Below, piece by piece: positions 32,977 to 37,218 of a stretch of 37,218 nt of DNA. The notes below the pieces were generated by a model. That model was given only the letters and a program-made list of their open reading frames with translations, was not told the DNA's origin and searched no databases. The stretch lies in assembly GCA_023475265.1 (NCBI GenBank), contig JAMCWE010000228.1:1-37218 (forward strand). Reading direction: 5' to 3'. Origin of the DNA: Bacteroidota bacterium. Lineage in GTDB: Bacteria > Bacteroidota > Ignavibacteria > Ignavibacteriales > Ignavibacteriaceae. The first letter of the stretch is position 1; each line of letters starts with the position of its first letter. The position numbers and the translations under genes are program-made.

Positions 32977-33963
32977 TTAACCTTTCCCATAAAAGAAAAG
33001 AAGCCAGATTACAGTAAAAATAGGAACAAGAATTATGAGCGAATATTTAACTATGTAAGTGAAAAAACTCGGCATTTCAATTCCTGATCTTTCACTAATT
33101 GATTTGACCATAAAATTTGGACCGTTTCCAATATAAGTTAAGGAACCAAAGAACACTGCAGCAACAGAAATTGCTTTTAAATAAATATCGTCTACTAAAA
33201 CAAATTGCTGCACATGGGTTTTTACTGCAACATCCAATCCATATTTGCCCATTGCCGCACTGAGAAAATTCATATAGGTCGGAGTATTATCAAGTATTGC
33301 AGATAAGGAACCAGTCGCCCAATAAAAAACTCCGGCATTTAATTTATCTCCAATAGTTCGTGCTTCATATGCTATTAACTGAAGCGCAGGAATCATTGTT
33401 GCAAAAATTCCAATGAACAAATAGGCTACTTCTTTAATCGGTTCAAAATCAAACTCATTATCTTTTAGAATTTCCTTATCGGCTGTTTTATAAGACAGAA
33501 AAACTACTGCAAACATAATTATCTCTCTAATTCCAAATGGAAGCGGAGATAAATTCGGCACCCATGAAAAAATAACCGGATCAATAAAAACCGAAATTAT
33601 TATTACGGCTAAATAAATTAAATTTTTATATCCTTTAAATTGAATTTTACCGCTGTATTCAATTCCCTTACTGGTATCTTTTTTATTATTTAAATCGAAT
33701 AAGTAAAATGCAAAAAGGATTAACAATAATGCCGGCAGCCAAATGTACCAGACATTTTTTATAACCCAGAAAAATGGGACACCGCTTAAGAACCCAAGGA
33801 ACAAAGGTGGATCGCCGATTGGTGTTAAAGCTCCTCCAACATTGCTAACAATAAAAATAAAAAATATAATATGATAAGGCTTTATGCGATTCCTATTCAT
33901 CTTGATGTAAGGTCTTATCAGCAGCATTGAAGCGCCGGTAGTTCCAATTACATTTGATATCAC
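32977..33963 (-). CDS. NhaD-type Na+/H+ antiporter, C-terminal piece
   Basis: This piece has 328 residues and about nine membrane helices. It contains NVIGTTGASMLLIRPYI, FFIFIVSNVGGALTPIGDPPLFLGFLSGVPFFW, LDNTPTYMNFL and GSLTYIGNGPNFMVK, all signature stretches of NhaD/CitMHS_2 sodium:proton antiporters. The first start available in this piece is GTG 33963, but the same frame is open up to the TAA at 34090-34092. The residues in between (EYISFIALLSSLFVASGG, LFLLIGAV) belong to the family, so the true gene begins at 34419. Read through, it is 480 residues, the normal length. Its place between nuoM and nuoN is unusual. Confidence 0.88.
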   Translation of the reverse strand: MISNVIGTTGASMLLIRPYIKMNRNRIKPYHIIFFIFIVSNVGGALTPIGDPPLFLGFLSGVPFFWVIKNVWYIWLPALLLILFAFYLFDLNNKKDTSKGIEYSGKIQFKGYKNLIYLAVIIISVFIDPVIFSWVPNLSPLPFGIREIIMFAVVFLSYKTADKEILKDNEFDFEPIKEVAYLFIGIFATMIPALQLIAYEARTIGDKLNAGVFYWATGSLSAILDNTPTYMNFLSAAMGKYGLDVAVKTHVQQFVLVDDIYLKAISVAAVFFGSLTYIGNGPNFMVKSISERSGIEMPSFFTYIVKYSLIILVPIFTVIWLLFFYGKG

Positions 33964-34089
33964 CGCTCCAATCAGTAAGAATAAAACATTTAGAAATGGA
34001 GTGGATTTTTTATCAACTTTAATGAGTATTCCACCTGATGCAACAAATAACGAACTTAAAAGCGCTATAAAAGAAATATATTCTTTTTC

Positions 34090-34419
34090 TTAACCAAAAA
34101 GACTGGCTGTGTTGTTAAGAAAAAGAATATAGTAAGCAACAACAACCAGGCTCAGCAAGATCGAAACTTTGGGATAATGATTCTCCCAAAAATGTTTATA
34201 AAAAAGCGGACCGGTTGCAATCATTATCAATAGCAGAATAAAAGGTGCAATCATAAAAGATGATGGAAGCGAATGAACCGGAGATTCTGAAATTGCGACT
34301 TTCATTACAGTGTCTGCGGCTGTTTGATTAGCAATCTGTGCAGCCTCAGCATTAAAATTGAGAAAGAACAATAATGAAAAAGAAAAAACGAATATTCTAA
34401 TCGTTCTTTTAATAGACAT
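34090..34419 (-). CDS. NhaD-type antiporter, N-terminal piece (cut by in-frame TAA)
   Basis: This piece has 109 codons: a signal-like first helix ending NAEAA, a loop, a membrane helix FMIAPFILLLIMIATGPLF, the family motif HFWENHYPKVSILLSL, then a helix ending LFLNNTASLFG and TAA. The next codons in the same frame (EKEYISFIALL) continue the family pattern without a missing or added base, so this is one gene with a single nonsense codon. It starts 8 bp after the stop of nuoM and is part of the same operon. As it stands neither piece should make a working antiporter, unless the stop is read through or is a consensus error. Confidence 0.85.
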   Translation of the reverse strand: MSIKRTIRIFVFSFSLLFFLNFNAEAAQIANQTAADTVMKVAISESPVHSLPSSFMIAPFILLLIMIATGPLFYKHFWENHYPKVSILLSLVVVAYYILFLNNTASLFG

Positions 34420-34427
34420 TAATCATC

Positions 34428-35951
34428 CTACTTCAAACCTAAAGTTTTAGTAGGCAAAACTTGTTCAATAACTGTTTGCGTTGATTTAGCAGAAATATTT
34501 AAGAATGTATTTGGGTAAATTCCAATCCAAACAATAAATACAAATATTGAAGCAAGAATAAAAATTTCTCTTTTGTTCATATCAGTTAAACTATTCATCT
34601 TTGGATTTTTAACTTCACCAAAAATAACTCTTTGATACATCCAAAGAAGATAAACGGCAGCGAAGATAACGCCGCTGGTTGCAAATACGGTGAACCACCA
34701 ATTATTCAAAACAGGTGATTTGAAAGAACCAAGTAAAATTAAAAACTCACCAACGAATCCATTCAATCCCGGTAATCCGATTGATGACAATGATGCAATC
34801 ATTAAAAAGGTCGCATAAATTGGAACTATCTTTGCGATGCCGCCATACTCTGAAATTTCTCTTGTATGAGTTCTTTCATATAAAACTCCGACCAAAAGGA
34901 ATAAAGCGCCGGTAGACAAACCGTGATTTATCATTTGAATAACTGCACCTTGAATTGATTCTTGAGTCATGGCAAAAATTCCAAGTACAACAAAGCCGAG
35001 ATGAGCAACAGAAGAATATGCAACAAGCTTCTTCATATCCTTTTGAACCATTGCGACTAATGCACCATATATAATTCCGATGACTGCAAGCACTGAAATA
35101 TATGGAGCGAAATAAATTGAAGCCTGCGGGAAAAGAGGCAAACAAAATCTTAATAAACCATAAGTTCCCATCTTAAGCAAAACTCCGGCAAGAATAACGC
35201 TTCCGGCAGTCGGTGCTTGTACGTGTGCATCCGGAAGCCAAGTATGAAGTGGAAATATTGGAACTTTAATTGCAAAGCTTAATGCAAATGCTAAGAACAT
35301 CCAATTCTGAATAGTTGTTTGGATTGTTGGACCAACATTGTAAAGTTCAACTAAGTCTGTTGAGAAATGTCCAAGCGACGCTGAAGCATAAACCGCCAGC
35401 CAGATAATTGAAACAAGCATCAGTAAGCTGCCGAACATTGTGTAAAGGAAAAACTTTACCGAAGCGTAAATTCTCTGGTCTCCGCCCCAAATACCGATTA
35501 TAAAATACATTGGGATTAGCATTGCTTCCCAAAATACATAAAATAAAAACATGTCTAGTGAAACAAATACTCCAAGCATTCCTACTTCTAACATTAACAT
35601 GAAGAAAGTAAATTCTTTTACTCTGCTCGATATAGCTTTCCAGCTTGATAGCAAGGTTAAAGGCGTAAGGAAAGTAGTAAGCAAAACAAGGAGAAGAGAA
35701 ATTCCATCAATACCGACATGGTAACTGATGTGAAGATTTTCAACCCAGGTAAATTTATCAATTAGTTGGAATCCACTTTTGTTTATATCATAGCCGGTAT
35801 ATAAAAATAAAGAAACTATAAAAGCGATAACGGAAATAGCAAATCCAAAATATTTTATAAAATCTACTTTATTCTTATTTATGAATAGAAGTAATATTCC
35901 ACCAACTAAAGGAGTGAGAAGTAAATATGATATCAAATGATTGTTTTCCAT
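34428..35951 (-). CDS. nuoM: NADH-quinone oxidoreductase subunit M
   Basis: This 507-residue antiporter-like subunit of complex I has about 14 helices, with YVFWEAMLIPMYFIIGIWGG (key Glu), FPLHTWLPDAHVQAPTAGSVILAGVLLKMGTYG (key Lys) and SSVAHLGFVVLGI. It conducts protons (or sodium) across the membrane. It follows nuoL by 21 bp and precedes the antiporter gene by 8 bp. Length and conserved charges are normal. Confidence 0.96.
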   Translation of the reverse strand: MENNHLISYLLLTPLVGGILLLFINKNKVDFIKYFGFAISVIAFIVSLFLYTGYDINKSGFQLIDKFTWVENLHISYHVGIDGISLLLVLLTTFLTPLTLLSSWKAISSRVKEFTFFMLMLEVGMLGVFVSLDMFLFYVFWEAMLIPMYFIIGIWGGDQRIYASVKFFLYTMFGSLLMLVSIIWLAVYASASLGHFSTDLVELYNVGPTIQTTIQNWMFLAFALSFAIKVPIFPLHTWLPDAHVQAPTAGSVILAGVLLKMGTYGLLRFCLPLFPQASIYFAPYISVLAVIGIIYGALVAMVQKDMKKLVAYSSVAHLGFVVLGIFAMTQESIQGAVIQMINHGLSTGALFLLVGVLYERTHTREISEYGGIAKIVPIYATFLMIASLSSIGLPGLNGFVGEFLILLGSFKSPVLNNWWFTVFATSGVIFAAVYLLWMYQRVIFGEVKNPKMNSLTDMNKREIFILASIFVFIVWIGIYPNTFLNISAKSTQTVIEQVLPTKTLGLK

Positions 35952-35972
35952 AATTAGTAGTATAAGGCTAAA

Positions 35973-37218
35973 TTATAAACTAAATATTAACCAGAATAAA
36001 GCAACAACAATTCCCAGCATCATTACAACTGCATAAATTTGTGCAACACCGGTTTGAACTTTTCGAATATTTCTAGAAATATATTCGATCAAGGATGCAA
36101 CTCCATTCACTAAGCCGTCGATTAGTTTGTTATCTGTAAAATTCCAAAGTATTTTATCGGAACCCAGCTTAATGGGGTTAACGACAGCCGCATCATAAAC
36201 TTCATCTATAAAATATTTATTCCATAGAAGGTTATAAATTCCTTTGAACTTTTTACTATACTGAGCTGGCAATTCAGTTTTTTGTAGGTAAAGATATCTT
36301 GCATATAAAATGCTAAGAATAGCGCCAACAACAGTAACTAACATCAATATAATTTCTTCAAAATGACTGTGAGAACCAAACATAGCTAACTTCGATTGTG
36401 CATTACTGAAAATTGGTTCAAGCCAATTCTCAAAAGCATTACCACCTTCGCCAGAAAAAATTGTGGGTATACCTATAAATCCTCCGATAGTAGATAATAC
36501 TCCAAGAACAATTAAAGGAACGGTCATAACTTTTGGTGATTCGTGCGGATGCTCGCCTCGCTGAGTCGAAGCGGGCTTATCGTGTCCAAACCTTTCCTTG
36601 CCATAGAAAGTTAAGTAAACTAAACGGAACATATAGAACGCAGTTAGCAATGCAGTAAAAGCGCCAATCAGCCAATAAAAGATGTTCCCATTTGCATACG
36701 AAAACCAAAGGATATCGTCTTTACTAAAGAAACCTGAGAAAGGAGGAATTCCAGATATAGCTAATGACGCAACTAAAAATGTAATGAAAGTTTTCGGCAT
36801 ATATTTTTTCAGTCCGCCATAGTTCTGGATATTTTGTTCATCATGCATTGCATGAATAACTGAACCGGCGCCAAGAAATAATAATGCTTTAAAGAATGCA
36901 TGAGTCATTACATGAAATATTCCGGCAGAGAACGCACCAACGCCCATTGCAAGAAACATGTAACCCAACTGACTTATAGTTGAATAAGCTAAAACTTTTT
37001 TAATATCGTTTTGAACTAAACCAATGGAAGCGGCAAATATAGCAGTGAGAACTCCAACTACAGCTACGACAGTCATAATTGCAGGCGCTGATGCGAATAT
37101 AATAGAACACCGTGCAACCATATAAACACCGGCAGTAACCATTGTAGCAGCGTGAATCAATGCTGAAACCGGAGTAGGACCAGCCATTGCATCAGGCAGC
37201 CAAACATAAAGTGGAATC
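35973..37218 (-). CDS. nuoL: NADH-quinone oxidoreductase subunit L (partial, 5' end outside window)
   Basis: About 414 residues of the C-terminal two thirds are present. The open frame runs to the window edge; the first in-window codons read IPLYVWLPDAMAGPTPVSALIHAATMVTAG, the central conserved block of NuoL. The ATG at 37187 is internal, not the start. Further landmarks are FFKALLFLGAGSVIHAMHDEQ, SFFSKDDILW-like FSGFFSKDDI, and the long C-terminal helix that runs along the membrane arm. It is the first of the nuo genes visible here, followed by nuoM. Confidence 0.95.
   Translation of the reverse strand, partial: IPLYVWLPDAMAGPTPVSALIHAATMVTAGVYMVARCSIIFASAPAIMTVVAVVGVLTAIFAASIGLVQNDIKKVLAYSTISQLGYMFLAMGVGAFSAGIFHVMTHAFFKALLFLGAGSVIHAMHDEQNIQNYGGLKKYMPKTFITFLVASLAISGIPPFSGFFSKDDILWFSYANGNIFYWLIGAFTALLTAFYMFRLVYLTFYGKERFGHDKPASTQRGEHPHESPKVMTVPLIVLGVLSTIGGFIGIPTIFSGEGGNAFENWLEPIFSNAQSKLAMFGSHSHFEEIILMLVTVVGAILSILYARYLYLQKTELPAQYSKKFKGIYNLLWNKYFIDEVYDAAVVNPIKLGSDKILWNFTDNKLIDGLVNGVASLIEYISRNIRKVQTGVAQIYAVVMMLGIVVALFWLIFSL

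Overview
The window is about 37 kb of AT-rich chromosomal DNA that looks like a member of the Ignavibacteria (Bacteroidota/Chlorobiota group). The main clues are two secreted proteins ending in a type IX secretion (T9SS) sorting domain with the motif NYPNPFNP, a BACON domain, an OmpA protein with thrombospondin-type-3 repeats, and several degenerate intergenic repeats of the kind common in that group. The assignment rests on family features only; no database search was possible.

Layout. (1) 1-3547, plus strand: end of a winged-helix-like protein, a 7TM sensor histidine kinase split by an in-frame TAG, its probable LuxR-type response regulator, and a receiver-only protein. (2) 3565-10424, plus strand: a large BACON/lectin T9SS cargo split by a frameshift at a 7-bp tandem duplication, two small lipoproteins, and a beta-propeller T9SS cargo. 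A perfect 11-bp hairpin ends this block. (3) 10522-17459, minus strand: exonuclease III, a methyltransferase, an OmpA-TSP3 protein, a metallophosphoesterase, a fused relic of a BrnT/CopG-type toxin-antitoxin pair, and a secreted GH13 glycosidase with a perfect 16-bp LacI-type palindrome upstream. (4) 17606-22760: a cassette array resembling an integron without a working integrase (a CALIN). Every gene reads on the minus strand and attC-like sites lie between them. The cargo is a DinB-like protein, two nucleotidyltransferase/HEPN toxin-antitoxin pairs (one toxin frameshifted), a DUF2200 protein and an EreA/ChaN-like lipoprotein. A truncated tyrosine recombinase with an internal TAG lies at the low-coordinate end. 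(5) 22761-23704: a gene-free divergent spacer with two similar hairpins and a striking array of 13 short units repeating every 20-21 bp, close to two helical turns. (6) 23705-31066: housekeeping genes (methionine-type aminotransferase, SpoIIE-type phosphatase, UMF1-type MFS transporter, NusB, YdcF-like, VanZ-like, NAD(P)HX repair enzyme). (7) 31173-37218, minus strand: the distal part of a complex I operon, nuoL-nuoM-[NhaD-type antiporter]-[unknown]-nuoN. The antiporter is interrupted by an in-frame TAA.

Five genes carry a single lesion each inside an otherwise well-kept frame: TAG in the kinase, TAG in the recombinase, TAA in the antiporter, +1/+7 in the T9SS cargo and -1 in a HepT toxin. 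They may be real decay, reversible variation, or consensus errors; raw reads would tell. TAG is clearly a true stop elsewhere in the window, so a changed genetic code is not the explanation. The best candidates for new biology are the cassette array with its odd geometry, the helically phased array at 23246-23510, the antiporter inside the nuo operon, and a 15-bp palindrome placed exactly 5 nt before two unrelated start codons.
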